From assembly GCA_000727475.1 (NCBI GenBank), contig KL647302.1, forward strand, positions 289,242-353,241: a stretch of 64,000 nucleotides of DNA, read 5' to 3'. A program made the translations under genes and the position numbers. The first letter of the stretch is position 1; each line of letters begins with the position of its first letter. The DNA comes from Sarcocystis neurona (lineage: Eukaryota; Apicomplexa; Conoidasida; Eucoccidiorida; Sarcocystidae). Under the pieces are notes generated by a model, which ran no database searches, was not told where the DNA came from, and saw nothing but the letters and a program-made list of their open reading frames with translations. This document shows positions 20,501-27,231 of this stretch, piece by piece.

Positions 20501-21307
20501 GCTGCTGCCGCTGGGGTATCTGCTCTTGTTGCTGCTGGTGGTCGTGCTTCTGCTGCTGCCACTCTTGCAGCCGCCTCTGCTGATGCTGGTGCTGCTGCGC
20601 GTGGGAGTGCTGCAGTTCCTGCTGCTGCGGCAGGAGTCTCTGCTGTAACTTCTCCTCCTGCGGCCACGCGTGTGACCGTCGTCGGTGCAGTTGCTGTCTG
20701 CGGTGCAGTACCCGAGGTTCGTACCTTTATAGTCAACACTGTTATAGCATCTCTCGCTGCTGCTGCCTCGTCCCATTCTGCGGCTGCTGCTGCTCCTCCC
20801 CGTGTTCACCCTGCTCTTCCTACTGCCGCTGCTGTTCCCGTTGTTTCTCCTTCCGCTGCTCTTTCTCCCGTTGCTGCTGCTTCTGCTTCTGCTCTCTTCC
20901 TTCGGCAAGCGGTGGCCGCGCACTACACCCAAAGAAGGAATATACAGACGGAGGGAAGAACCCACACCAACGCAGAGCAGCGGCGGCAGTGATGACGGAG
21001 ACGCTGCTGCTGGTGCATCTGCTTCTGACGGCACGCACGTCGTAGCCCGACCGGAAGACAGACGAGGACTAGGAGACGATAAAGCAGATGAAAGAGAGGA
21101 AAGAACAGGAAGAGAACGTGATGGCGGAGGGAAGAAAAACAATGCTTTGACACTGTTGGAACTGCACAGGCGAGTCAGCGCGACACCAAGTCTCACCTCG
21201 TCTTCCTGTTGCTGCTGCGGTTCCTGCAGTCCCTGCTGCTGTCGCAGGACAGCAGCAGCACGGCAGCAGCCGTCCTGCAGCTGCCGCGCAGCAAGTGGAG
21301 GCTCCAT
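5513..21307 (-). CDS. WDR6: Giant WD40 protein, WDR6/Trm734 homologue
   Basis: One frame of 5264 codons runs from an ATG at 21307 to a stop at 5513. WD-like blades appear in WDR6 order. They are LLCVGVGSSLRLY (about residue 110), an HGI motif (about 310), GHRGVIHRLLFF with SASDDRELRLW (about 1066-1100), LKGHRSRVWDLS (about 1165), FSAGEDSTCRVW with GHVGRGVRSIA (about 1408-1447), ATGGEDGDAKIW (about 1570), CDHTGRLLLWHF (about 2465), LSCGGDGKVLLLRL (about 2980), FCTGGEDNAIKIAQL (about 3350), AHQCGVNALDV (about 4415), VASCGDDQAVTV (about 4850) and VTAGFDRVVQVWGV (about 4995). WDR6/Trm734 is the scaffold for Trm7/FTSJ1, which 2'-O-methylates the tRNA wobble nucleotide; it has no catalytic site of its own. 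Known family members are about 1000-1200 residues. The excess here is Gln, Ala and Ser tracts plus Cys-rich CTG-type segments that are probably retained introns, so the true protein is likely much smaller. The ATG follows a CTTTTCAG that could itself be an acceptor, so the N-terminus is uncertain. Confidence 0.8.
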   Translation of the reverse strand: MEPPLAARQLQDGCCRAAAVLRQQQGLQEPQQQQEDEVRLGVALTRLCSSNSVKALFFFPPPSRSLPVLSSLSSALSSPSPRLSSGRATTCVPSEADAPAAASPSSLPPLLCVGVGSSLRLYIPSLGVVRGHRLPKEESRSRSSSNGRKSSGRRNNGNSSGSRKSRVNTGRSSSSRRMGRGSSSERCYNSVDYKGTNLGYCTADSNCTDDGHTRGRRRRSYSRDSCRSSRNCSTPTRSSTSISRGGCKSGSSRSTTTSSNKSRYPSGSSTGYTSTNRGYTSCSKNSNRSCRLCPHWQHSFEALGGEASFSCCTHIHGITGCWLPRGYFSHAAAAPRATEARTVVRATTQIAARGWTPAAATPPAAAARAVEAATPAAVATDEAAAYAAAAAGVVAADAEVATGVAAAEAAAAAEAAAATGAGAPTRDGRVAQVLGGAGSFTAGAARGAAVARLLAETEKTAATAKAEAPTATRGDQGARVPASPAAAIAAAPSIEGGTAVSGVAAVTQTVETAGVILAFGLRRLVLFGFIWRSPTGGDAAAAEAVAAEAAQHCKESCCRGTRSPRVSWRCWSSQHDDHMRAARCCCATSPADSSLSSCSCSTSCGCRTASCCRCWAATACCRCSSSSPSSSCAVSPSSSPCSSCRCGVGGCRSFSSSDWCCCCRQHCCCSSCSKGGALWLQVLWTQTWEHGLLAAEFCGFASSESAVQQRQEQKNQQRLQRQQQKEDRRQHGTKHEEEKEDKLGQHQYTQQQVWRQLQQQQQPTSQQQPQRGQQQNANDAQRAFFRLLRGGSDQQCSSGHQQQLARTRQQQQEATLHIRLYAFIGDMRGGITLIEVFQGEQLKCWTPPSSSSSLLYSLALHVAYKPLHRGSGSTGSTSNARNKDSNSSDSTSSCSRSSSGRSSRETSSSDESGISYKIKKSRDKSKKQRGEKLEIASACKREEIVSEKAAQRIMLDVTIACGTVYSTVVVYRLQIDSVSLVTASFSALSLPAAATASSAADFAASRGLPTAGVRAAGAPLPTAAAGCSPPPLAAACAASPGAPAQESPLAVATAAAEKKGEEELEAMQVLDGHRGVIHRLLFFCDAAALLSASDDRELRLWFRVSLPAATATAAEAAPPAAPPAAGGDRTKNNTETTGTAGVFQAAAAARERKNTAGWCPFVCMRRLKGHRSRVWDLSVLDLRNFFPQQFTSTHAGEVSAGVVPAAAAAAAVSASAARAATAAAATRAASAAVVPAAAAASGVSVAAAGAVPAAPVAAPFCGDTTQGAASLSVTATTRLADAAAASSAVSRALRSCTLPDASAAGAAFSLASTAVPLLASGCAAAAAEAAANDEAVEASQVRLAGSTHKAVAAAAAAAAAADLATSAVHATAVAAVTAAADGNRLSNSSSDAAAAAAIAREAVFASRMKQQFLFSAGEDSTCRVWSPTSGRCIYTLWGHVGRGVRSIAIFTSQQQQQLEQLQQQLAPEQQQQQRQQQEKQWLRERHEIQQEETEQRQPQKQEQGTQLQHEEEGEQQQQRQAGQIHAQKKKERQQQDETQKSTKALHMRMLQMAAVQQQQGVEISQVFQQRRFFVATGGEDGDAKIWDSTDLPLLLSAIHQELLLQQQVPAAVEEAATAAATAHTLAEVRAAEAAAPSTAIATTTSRGAGTETSEPRQRIRAAAVGGTAVVEEVPPAAEKACSSSSTSEEKSVGEVRSRSSTYCQGTEARSSLQERRGTAATHAAADVVWTCPIFPTTLYTDCSSSGSRNGNTISSDNGSKSSSSRSGSNEASSNRERSHGGVDSSTDRSSSGSGIAIAGGNHAVDGGTKKSGSSSSSSGATSSESACSNGGSGGGRNISKGDSRNGMTSNSSTKTNEEMKRRSRGSVCGNMIGSSVECDGKEQQQQQQQQQGDFIREVVLLRYNQAVVATNRGRIFVLNFAGGGNSSSSVADILSSNRSSSGSSSAFRHSRSCYSSDSSSNSSCGSSSNSSCGSSSNSSCGSSGNSSCGSSSNSSRGSSSNSSCGSSRRGSIPGEESVSNSGSSSTKGFREVLVHSDGSRGAAESSRHDNSSSTCASVLLATVKGVITCMRVVDDWIGCGCADGGVLFFSLTSAINAQQQLQRRQQLKTQPQQQTDRLQQQREEEQHHPWEETLRQYEEGRHQQQERYGQQQMHRERWGRMQQQNQDEKRIMDTARVETQGVSEGLLLHPISAFYQARVANLFLVPCPVTGIPAVAAAGHPTPAAAADTPSSALRESAASVCAAAAVTAAAGATTGEMKNECLQQLLTKGPIGVYHALLSGSSDTCGLLSRSRCNNACYTSGGTNRDMHNSDNAGRCKKSNSCSPFSGDSSSTAISDPRSRTLLRGSSSARQGSQSSSSVVSQKCARRNCSRGSTRAAPHLANGDAVAGAASELQLQEEGEFLAVQGQQRQLTEKRLRQEPQQQQEAETQLFHEKQGLMSKQQQTRMLTLQTQGHEEKRTHSDEAVAVACDHTGRLLLWHFCSAGVDCCNSGGTRHDINRSVKSSSSDTNSSEHTFCGSEGTGKVVSSSKPANHAFTEDDGSTARSRKNSGDGHSGPLPRLAVTCDFLSAAGVHRPVGDACSVCTPALEKCLVQQHQQSVCGVCTPHCFGEVTISLFSEEARRKKQRERPRTQNTVRLFSCLPLGCIRVDEHPQQPFQGEQLQREQQEQEPYQEEEQQGKGEQPQQAQRKHLQQQQRGQSPESQEQQLECQQQRQEQSSGLRRSVEGRQKHTALQRQFQQQGQLQKFSRPRLVLRLLLLLGDEGGSIHLVHVAVPAAERQHISWDAEQRQQHRHQQPQQGEQRQKQQDEQRQDEQQQQQREDHQHGGQLQFEQRQQQFRRKQRQQQSGPFVATQPGGEPVPSGDGVSVGVAATLATAFEATAAASVCPAAEEGAAVAVTAVPASRGAAGLFLPPPTTTAAEGCSRAAAEGSGVSMVERRRSNSRWAWHQARAWIDESGGITAAHGSAKVLQLVSHGSLLLSCGGDGKVLLLRLVVYEQEDRQLPPSEADPRAAAADTTTAAAKATTVTQDMQVRLTVLCAVGNIAHVSAAHHLLPAPFKSFSFSSVVPWKRSSSSSGGSTKGCATCTSSSSLGYAYHSSSTSAARNSRDGVRREEESVDVLSNYWLCGFVQQELVVQELKHQMQLLQLRCKGPRHPMSFFLHQHTGAFTFVYAYRDQLLLKSLWWPAAGSGCGVSQAHDSSSGDAACSSSSRQRSISDTSTEDGISSRRSSIGSHRNNSIKGKRDSRSSSRARQRERRCVNVGNGCVVGADEVTAAAADEEEGFSRVCELQEGAAAESAVEAAVEIEEVEVAAAGTGASLALNPGFHGRAVRSVCWLNESTFCTGGEDNAIKIAQLGVLQQAHQCASSWRQWEPHHWEVEQQRQQQQEQCGTTLQQTHGEGSNNLEQEQQPGERRLQDEQQLLLQHHMRLAGQQQQRKSKGDEQRQPSSRYALRVLQTAVHHVAAVRTVRLLQLCKEYNCAAVRAAAGQPTRAGAPAAGVRSTISAAAAGRSEAAATAAAAVATHAEAAAGGARAKVSAKTAAGFAPAAVGPLAAALREADGAADAAAAPLPGGHVIRRLPRLLVAAGARNTLSLFQVNVTQTAAPGRAGALGATTRGEGAAAEPRGAPRRGEKKSPIIVATEDDGRGATATDSQAAKGETRTTRGAVLLPPLIHLCTKIYSTRGGGTDVRINDVAGFLFVESSSRMQQQQQAKRQQQYQHGQQQLLQEREKQQREVFPCGAKGQQQGQGGALMALSAAHVAPVAPAASLTNMVTASAAASASECCASPVHHRGATVRTTSAAPSPVPALPASSASSGFAAYAASGAAACGAPDAAASRVPAFVAGAAAHSSHLQETLHVHFWAVDSAAVVSSYSTKLLCRRTLATSRYATSGLIKSTASLPARSASAPSFSPLSPATFPPAAACVPAATSSPAADSVTACDASAAAPLLISVASAADSAASECVDVQPAAAASSTSASVFSRNQQWQQRSDSVLLRPARQEQLEDTQHQLGSGGGENRIELEEEDHQEEFCCEVVKEGLKRCSSISLPSPSLCLQVVSLRDCCCWGSARSAAAAAGAWHFSRKIQRTSLPRAAAASSACSSRSSCATPPAHPSPSRRRSPAAAAPSCSAPDEWEPIDSAHWCCASSGVHAEKGDVSRSGGASDECICFNNSGERKSSAFSEDMEKRASGSITSSGGTSVSENSRDSCSRGDASSDTPAADLWTSGLDRIETHEGRRETEGDRGGQGKEEMRAREGKAEKEAEPDAGGEERQEGGAETMEEESANLRVSHKEAEANSSGFKCWSLCSEAIAAAGAAATACRTLAAAHPVLLLSGLTGGSIAATLATVAAAAGEEGEEATAAAAATTTAVDAGEATPATASAGAATKPAPAARSAEETNSLVAAEACPSSLGHPLLLPVAQLPAHQCGVNALDVVLRHTECFFFSSQCCCIPPHSPSRISSSYAPRCCSASSACDDSACRLCEDGGCSPDGCGCHLDRCRCCAGGCDSCCTSFATVSGPSCEEESARAAEVASRSATCRRASAAPRVASSSSTAAVVRSAVCCCANSGSTLRHKLLAFGEEQQQRRENNQGAGQQQFEMHSVQDKNELVDENAQHQEVRMWPAELQTEQKRKYCQQQTKRQQQGQDEGEYKQRGQPHEKPHQTETRQEAKQQRDDKQPQQVKGNEEVSTRLPHKAVEQQQDALLPPYIGSVVRVSRRPSTVAAATSAAVATRRPASSAVTSSRAPQYLAISREGGSACDTAARVAAACPAAAQSAAVSRSVACISAASVGAVFTADAPECGAGAAPPAVTRYASATACCAAACSPDVCCTAAYQARGAFSFTRVWEVQVASCGDDQAVTVQQLLVQFTVHPTPGVRLCAASLAHTGASAACAATCGAGAAAAATVPRAHPLSSKDTRSRCRDAGAAFEGSAAGAVQAATLTGARGGASSRPGTPVFLRLNRGASAAFTLRVLSACRVDNAHASSARACRFISPSLVVTAGFDRVVQVWGVKSGSSSSKSSSKSNRKTPSSISCGSGTSKGDAVRFSQGACDWYSRSSSPSDLIQMTAVCCSDARHSERNSKLKNSSSRWRCACSTLSALSFLGKNSSRRVEWQSSRIARLMDRRSAASVAVCGARTDTGSRSRRQPHVKVWGEGVLVLSGLSSCDGCPYSSKAAADSGRGRRSGIYAERLAAAKCSVAGVTDLDVCSIMPESKYIRCNSSSCGCCGGKKKATGAAAAEAIARVCVVGGGGGMECLAVHLHAGESC

Positions 21308-21953
21308 TCTGAAAAGCCGCTGCCACTGGTACGGCTTGCGCTGCTTCTGTCCCTACCCCGCGTATCCTCTCCTGAAGGGAACGTCTTCACCCTGCTGTTG
21401 CTGACGCAGCTCTTCTGTGGCTGCTACCTGAATCTGCTGCTCGTGCAAGGCGATCTTGTCGCTCTCGGCTTGCTGCAGCAACTAAAAGCGCTCTTCTTGT
21501 TGCTGACTCCGTACCTGCGATTTCGTGCTGCTTCCGCTGCGACGGCTCCTCCTGCCCTCGCTTGTGCTGACACGTGGCCCTCTCTGCAGCAGTATCTGCT
21601 ACTGCGTAAAGCGCGCTTGCTGCTGCTGCTGCTGCTAATACAGACGCCCTGGCTGCTGACTGTGCTACTAGTGCTGTGAACCTTTCGCTGCTACAACTGA
21701 TCGAAAGACGTTTACAGCGTGTGTATATATATATATATATGTATATATATATAGGTATACATATGCGTGTACAACTGTGTACGTAAGTATGTACGTATGT
21801 ATGTATGTATGTACATGTACCTCTCTCTATATACGTATCTACACATATCTGTAGAGGGAAGAGCTCACAGTGCCTCCTTAAGTAGTAGGATCCTGTAACC
21901 ACGTGCAAGTAGCGGAATTACGTAAGAATACTCAGAATGTTTGAGTGTAGGGT
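21308..21953. other. Upstream region of the WDR6 gene with TA/TATG microsatellite
   Basis: This stretch lies between the WDR6 start and the next plus-strand exon-like frame. 21308-21700 is CTG-rich on the plus strand and gives only Leu-rich frames. 21721-21755 is a TA run and 21783-21815 is a TATG/TACG run. It is the likely place for the WDR6 promoter, but I see no specific regulatory motif. Confidence 0.4.
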
Positions 21954-22106
21954 ATGCTGCAAGGAGGAGCCCTCTTTGACGAGGAGGCCGTCAACAACAA
22001 ACTGGACAACCTGCTGATGAAAAGAAGATATCGAGACATACGGGAAATTGGGTGGAACGCATTGGAAAAAGAGGAAGAGCTGAACTTGACGATGAGAACC
22101 TTATGA
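21954..22106 (+). CDS. Small non-repetitive ORF or terminal exon, unknown
   Basis: A 50-codon frame starts with ATG at 21954 and ends with TGA at 22104-22106. The product begins MLQGGALFDEEAVNNKLDNL and continues with a charged, helical-looking stretch containing RYRDIREIGWNALEKEEELN. Unlike the surrounding frames it has no microsatellite composition and uses a balanced amino acid set. A TAG lies just upstream (21948-21950) and could be an acceptor, so this may be a last exon rather than a whole gene. No family is recognised. Confidence 0.35.
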   Translation: MLQGGALFDEEAVNNKLDNLLMKRRYRDIREIGWNALEKEEELNLTMRTL

Positions 22107-22171
22107 GGGAAGTATAGTGGTGGTAAGGAAGGAGGAGGAAAGCTGAGAGACAGACAAGACAAGCGATAGAG

Positions 22172-22432
22172 ATGCTGGGCAAAGAAGAAGCTGCGTCTGC
22201 TCGCAAACTGTACGGATAACTACAGCTGCAGAGTACCGCTAAAAAAGGCAAGAAGGTTTCGGACGGGGCTACAAATCGATTGCTTTGCAAAGCAGCTGGG
22301 ATGCAGTGGAACGGCGAGATCGCCGGCTTACGGAAAGAACAGGGTGTCAGAGAAAGCCTACGAAGAGGCTGCTGCGGCCAACGGAAAGACAACGAGTATT
22401 TCTTGTACAAAGACGAAATTGTGAACGTTTGA
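22172..22432 (+). pseudogene. Exon-like frame interrupted by one TAA, unknown
   Basis: One plus-strand frame runs from ATG at 22172 to TGA at 22430-22432 with a single in-frame TAA at 22217-22219. Before the TAA it reads MLGKEEAASARKLYG. After it come KKGKKVSDGATNRLLCKAAG and WNGEIAGLRKEQGVRESLR, and it ends near YFLYKDEIVNV. Composition is protein-like and free of homopolymers. The TAA may be a decay mutation, an assembly error, or part of an intron, since a TACAGCTGCAG acceptor-like run follows it directly. It could belong with the frame at 21954-22106, but that one is in a different phase. No family is recognised. Confidence 0.3.
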
Positions 22433-22792
22433 CAACAGAAGGAAGACCACGACTGGAAGAGGTCACAGTGTCGATTGCTTTTTCATTCATGCGTACGGAA
22501 GGCCATGCATGCAGCATGCACTCGGCATGCAGAGCGGCTGAGCAAGTCCTAGATTTTCCACTGGGAAATTAAAATCCGCCGGTTGCGGAAAGCAGCGGTG
22601 GAAGTGTCCGTCGCCTTCACGGTTAAAATGAGGCTGACGCTTCTGACAGAGGAGCACAGGAACGTGTGTAGTCTCTTTGTGCAAAAGAGGCGAGAAGAAG
22701 GCGGCGACGACGTGGAAAAACTGTTTTGTGCCGTCAGGACTGCGGAGAAAAACCGTAGTCCGCGTTTAGTAACGGTGGCGTCCCTTTAAAAT

Positions 22793-22955
22793 AAAGACAT
22801 TAGTCAGGAATTCGCTTCTTGTAGACATGATCTATGGTGCCCGACTTTACACGATGTTCCGCGTCCAGTAAGGTTTCTGTTCCTTCAAGACAAAGACGTT
22901 AAAAAGGGACTTCGCTTCTCGTGGACACTGTTTATCGTGTCCGATGTTACACGGG
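22793..22955. repeat. Imperfect tandem duplication, about 99-bp period
   Basis: Copy one starts at 22793 and copy two at 22892. Both read AAAGAC, then TTCGCTTCT, then a GTAGACA/GTGGACA block, then a GA(C/T)(T)TTACACG end. They differ at many positions, so the duplication is old. No coding frame is shared between the copies. Confidence 0.6.
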
Positions 22956-25121
22956 GCAAATCAACGTCCTCATCGATACTGAAGTGCAATAATGTACGAG
23001 CACAAAGTTGGAAAAACTTTCATTCTCGCGGAACAAAATGCGCTCTCCATCAAGGGCAACAATTCAAGCGATATTCCCGGGGAATCAAAATATTTTGTCT
23101 TCCCACTGACGCTGTAGAGCAGAGGGCAACGAACAGAACATTAAAAAGACGGTAGACAGCAAGACAGTAAAGAACAGCACTATCTACGCGTATAGGTCTC
23201 TGCAGAGCCTGCATAAATGTTTATATGGCGGAACATCCGCAGTATTTATATCCAGAGAGAGACGAAAACGCAAAATCCACGAGCACCTTTCCGTATCTGT
23301 GTATTGGTGCACGTACGTATGCATATTTTCATGAGTAAAAAGCACAAAGTACAACATACCTGTGTGTACAGGTGTATCCATCTTCCTGGGATGCGAGTGG
23401 AAATTCCAGCGGGGCCACATAATTGTATGTACCTGTGTATACACATACAAACATGAATGACACACCTATGTGCACATATATAATCTATATGAGCACGCGT
23501 ATATACAGCCTACAATAGACAACGTGCACCTAGAGAAACAGCTGTAGTTTTCCTACGCAGATGCTGAAGACGGAGACGGATTCCCAAATCTCTCTTGCCA
23601 TCTTTGTACCGCGTTATTATTCCGGAAATACTGGGGTGAACTCTCTTGCCAGCATCCTCGTATATAATGAATGTCCATTCACATACATACACACATACGT
23701 ATACACATATATATGTATATACATAGAGAGAGAAAGAGAGCGATAGACATGTCGAATTGCGTATGTGTATACTTGTAAGTACAACGTGATATATGTATAT
23801 ATCTATATATATTTATTACTGTTGAAGCGATGCGGCGCTTATATTTGAAAAGGTACGGATCACCTCTAAAGGTGCGAGGAAAAGAGAAATTGCAGGGGTA
23901 CCAGCGTCCTTTGTGCGTTAAACGGGTCTCTTGTCAGTCGTTTGTGTAAGGCCGGCCTCGTCCAACGACGTCGCACACATAAAGCTCTTCATATCTTTGC
24001 GTACGCGCTTGCACAAATGTGTGTGTACATATGTATAGAGATGTCAACGTACACGTGTGTACTATGGGCACCTCAGTTTTTTCGTGTATATTTACACGTA
24101 TATATCTACACGTATATCTATATTCACAAGTTAATGTGTATTCGCATATAGGTACGTATTCGCTTGTACATATGTGTATGTATACGTGTGTATACGGATG
24201 CGTAGATATAGGTCTCCATATACGCGTAGTCTGCAGGCGTGTCAACGTATGTGTGTGGGTGAGACGTTGCAACGAATTATATAGGAATGCATATTATTCA
24301 CATATTTATGTAAATACGTATAGAAGTGCGGACTTGATTGCGAAGGAGGTTTGTGAAATAGAGGAAGACAAGGTAGCACGTCTAGAACTCCGCCTCCTGC
24401 GTCATAGTGAATTCCCTGCTCAATGCCTGGCTTCAAACGTTTCCTGTCATACGCGAGTATACGTGCCAATATATATATATATACGTGCAGATATCGTATT
24501 CCATGCATATAGAGGTGCATGCCTGTATGGAGCTGCAAGTGTCAATATGAATGCGTTTCATGTGATGCAACTGCGAAATTCACTAGTGAACAGGACTGGA
24601 GATAGGTCGCATCGAAGTGCTTGACAGCACCCGATCTCACACGCGTATGGCGTACCAAGGACGGGGGCCGTCACATGGCCTGATACTACAGTGTCTCAAT
24701 GCTGTGCCGCGGCAATACATACACAAACTACGTGATGTACATGCGTACGTCTCTACCAACATAAATGTTCGTATTCGCCGCATGCGTACGTTCACGTGTA
24801 TGCAGGTAATGCCCAGGTTTTTGTACCGTGTTCCGCATGTCCAAGGCATGCTGAGCACCACAGATCTCGTGCACAGTCGTACATAACGTTCGCCGCGAAA
24901 AATGCCTCTGGCTGCTTCATCATCGTAAGGGGAAATACGTTTATGAATGCATGCGTAAAGCGTCACCGCTTGGCGCGCTTCCTCACTCTGAGACTCACAC
25001 ATAGATAAATATAAGTGTACAGACACACGGACACACTGGGAAAATAGTGAGGGCATAAGCTTATTATCATTAGAGTGGACTTTGGAGGAGGCCCTCTCTC
25101 CAGTCCAAAGCTACCTGGTAA
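22956..25121. other. Gene-poor spacer with TATG microsatellites
   Basis: Short Tyr/His/Val-rich frames here come from TATA, TATG and CGTA runs (for example 23460-23510, 23690-23760, 23790-23815, 24050-24200 and 24470-24490). I see no recognisable exon, RNA gene or conserved motif. Confidence 0.5.
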
Positions 25122-26160
25122 TTGCTGAGACGGTACTCACACCTCGGTATACACAATATTTACAATCCCCTGAATGCAAAATACTCACTGGCTAGAAGTC
25201 TTTTTAAGGCGTACGGCAAAACTGCCACGGCACGCGTCCGCATTGTCTGGGTATACTTCTTAGTAGACTGGGTTGCTCCTTCCTGAGGACGCGTTTTTGT
25301 AGAGAGAGGTTCTACGGCTGGCCAAACGTGCGGGGGAAGGATGCAGGAAGCGCGTAGTGGGCAATTCAGGAGTCGTCTGTACGGGCGTGAACTTGGCCGA
25401 TCTCCCCCCAGAAAGCCGCTACATGTCCGAAAGTCCCCCCTACCAGCAGTTGCTTCTCAACACACGAGTGTGGCCTCCTCAGTCTTCTTCGCTCAAACTC
25501 GCTGTCAACAATGTGCGCATATTTCCTGTTTTCTCACTATTTAGAGAGAAGATGAAAGGTATCCGCTTACAGCACCGCACACGAATTAAGTGCAAGTCGA
25601 GAGCTGCAGTTTCTGCAGCGTAGGCGACGCTAGACGGCGTGGGCCAGGGAAAGGCTACGAAGGCTGTTATTCATGCCTTCGGGTAGTATTTTTCAGAAAA
25701 ATGGTCTCTCTGCATGGAGAATGAGTCAACCTATCGGACGACAACGCATGTGAAATACAAGGTCTTCTTCTTTGAATTTCCCACCGAAAGCCTATTCAGG
25801 CAAGTTCGTGTAACAAAGCGCTTCGACATCAAGTGGACAACGGGGAAAATTCAGTGCGCATACACAAACACATAGATGTATGCAATGCCACTATAGGCTA
25901 TGCAATGCCACTATGGGCGAAAAAGCGCAGGCTGCGGAAGACGCGAAGTAAGCATACACCCAGGCACCCACGAGTACTTCCGTGTTCTTTCTGGACACAA
26001 GCCTGGCCAGACAAGTGCTTGCAGACGTTTAAGTCCTGTCTGGCTACCCCGGCCCACCACCAGCTGGATGCGGGCGACGAGTACCGAGAGGTGTGTAGAC
26101 ACCTGGACGACATGCAGAGCTTTGACATGGGATGGACGTGCACCGCTTTTTTGCAGCGAG
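25122..26160 (+). CDS. Multi-exon gene, unknown function
   Basis: Exon-like blocks join in phase. Block a is open 25122-25250, containing SLARSLFKAYGKTATARV, with donor GTATAC. Block b is 25303-25558 after TTTTTGTAG, containing REVLRLAKRAGEG and GVNLADLPPESRYM, with donor GTATCC in phase 1. Block c starts at 25697 after TTTTTCAG, containing KWSLCMENESTYRTTTHVKY and FFFEFPTESLFRQVRV, and may end at 25853. Block d is 25897-25947, containing MGEKAQAAEDA, with donor GTAAGC. Block e ends at 26160 and contains KCLQTFKSC and DEYREVCRHLDDMQSFDMGW. Junctions a-b, b-c and c-d are phase-consistent; d-e is not resolved. The amino acid mix is ordinary and free of repeats, which is rare in this window. The IVWREVLRLAKR stretch faintly resembles a LYR motif and block e is Cys-rich, so a small mitochondrial protein is possible, but this is a guess. 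Confidence 0.55.
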
Positions 26161-27059
26161 GTGCACATGCACAGCGGAGGCCGTCCAGCTCTACTTAACG
26201 CATAGTTCCCCGATGCTGTTGTTGATGCCGCTTTCTCCACATCTGCGGTCGTCAGCTGCAAATCTCCTTTCGTGTCTGCTTCTTTCCGTTAAACGTGTAG
26301 CACACGGCTGAAACGAGAGACATCGCTTAATGCGTAGCAGATACAGCACGGGGAACGCCCACCCTGCTGCAGTGTGCATGGCGCCTCATCCTGAATCTGT
26401 GTGTGTCGGCATCTGTTAGCTCACTAATGCTCCTGTTTCTTCTGTATTTGCCTTGATCCCCTTGAAGCCTCGGTCAGCACAAACCCCTACCACTCGTTTC
26501 CTCCACTAGATCTGCTGGACTCCGGCAGGCCACACTGCTGGGGGTGTAGTCCGGGACGTCGGAAAAAAAAGAAGCTTGCGTGCGTGCATTTCCCACTGCA
26601 AAGCAAGCGGCACCTGTCCACCTACAACGTGCGCGTCCACCCGCCAATACTGTGCGTGACCTAGAACGTTCTCCTGAATGGACGGGACTGAAGCGTTTCT
26701 GTGTCTGTCTTCCGTGAAAACGGGCTGACCACCACGATATCGGGTGCTGCTCCCCACTTCCATGTTCTGCACCTAGACGCTGTTTGCTACGTACAACCCA
26801 TCGAGACTCTTGCCTGCTAGAATCAGGAGATTCCAGGTGGCTCATGTTGCGGCTACTGGTGACCCCTGCCTGCCTTGTGTACACCACTTGGATCCTTTTC
26901 TCTGACTCTAGCGTCCCCATGAATCTACAATAACCTTATATACGTGCATACATACCTATGTATGGGTATGCACATTTGTACATATACGTACGTAAGTTTA
27001 GGTGTACATACACACGTCCGTGTATGCATACAAGTGAATAAAACCGGGCTACTTGGTAC
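26161..27059. other. Spacer, no supported gene
   Basis: Frames on both strands are short and have no recognisable motif. A minus-strand frame at 26474-26920 is open for 148 codons but is antisense to nothing known and shows no splice logic. TA/TATG repeats begin near 26938. Confidence 0.4.
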
Positions 27060-27231
27060 TTGTTGTTTTCCAGCGAGCGCCGCCTCCTGCAGTAACAAGC
27101 ACGTTTGCGTAAGTACCAAGTCAGAAATTAGGAAAGCCCGTTTCCCTTCCAAAATTGCATCCCACCTCTCCGATGCTGGCCTTCTGTGTGCAGCGAACAG
27201 TTTTCTACCTCCCCTACAGCTGCACTGCTGC
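27060..27231 (-). CDS. Possible isolated internal exon, unknown
   Basis: On the minus strand an acceptor-like ATTTTCAG precedes 27231 and a GTACCA donor-like site follows 27060. The frame between them reads QQCSCRGGRKLFAAHRRPAS, then ERWDAILEGKRAFLISDLVL, then LLLQEAALAGKQQ. The composition looks like protein rather than translated repeat, but no neighbouring exon with matching phase was found. It may be chance. Confidence 0.27.

Noticed and set aside
8154..21679. Many long plus-strand Leu-, Cys- or Ala-rich frames opposite the WDR6 gene
   Set aside because: They are the antisense reading of CAG repeats (CTG, TGC and GCT give Leu, Cys and Ala without stops). None carries a conserved motif, whereas the minus strand carries WD blades.
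25190..25250. Resemblance of GKTATARVRI to ribosomal protein uS9
   Set aside because: Only the short basic patch agrees; the next in-phase block lacks the uS9 GGG and IRHGI-type motifs.
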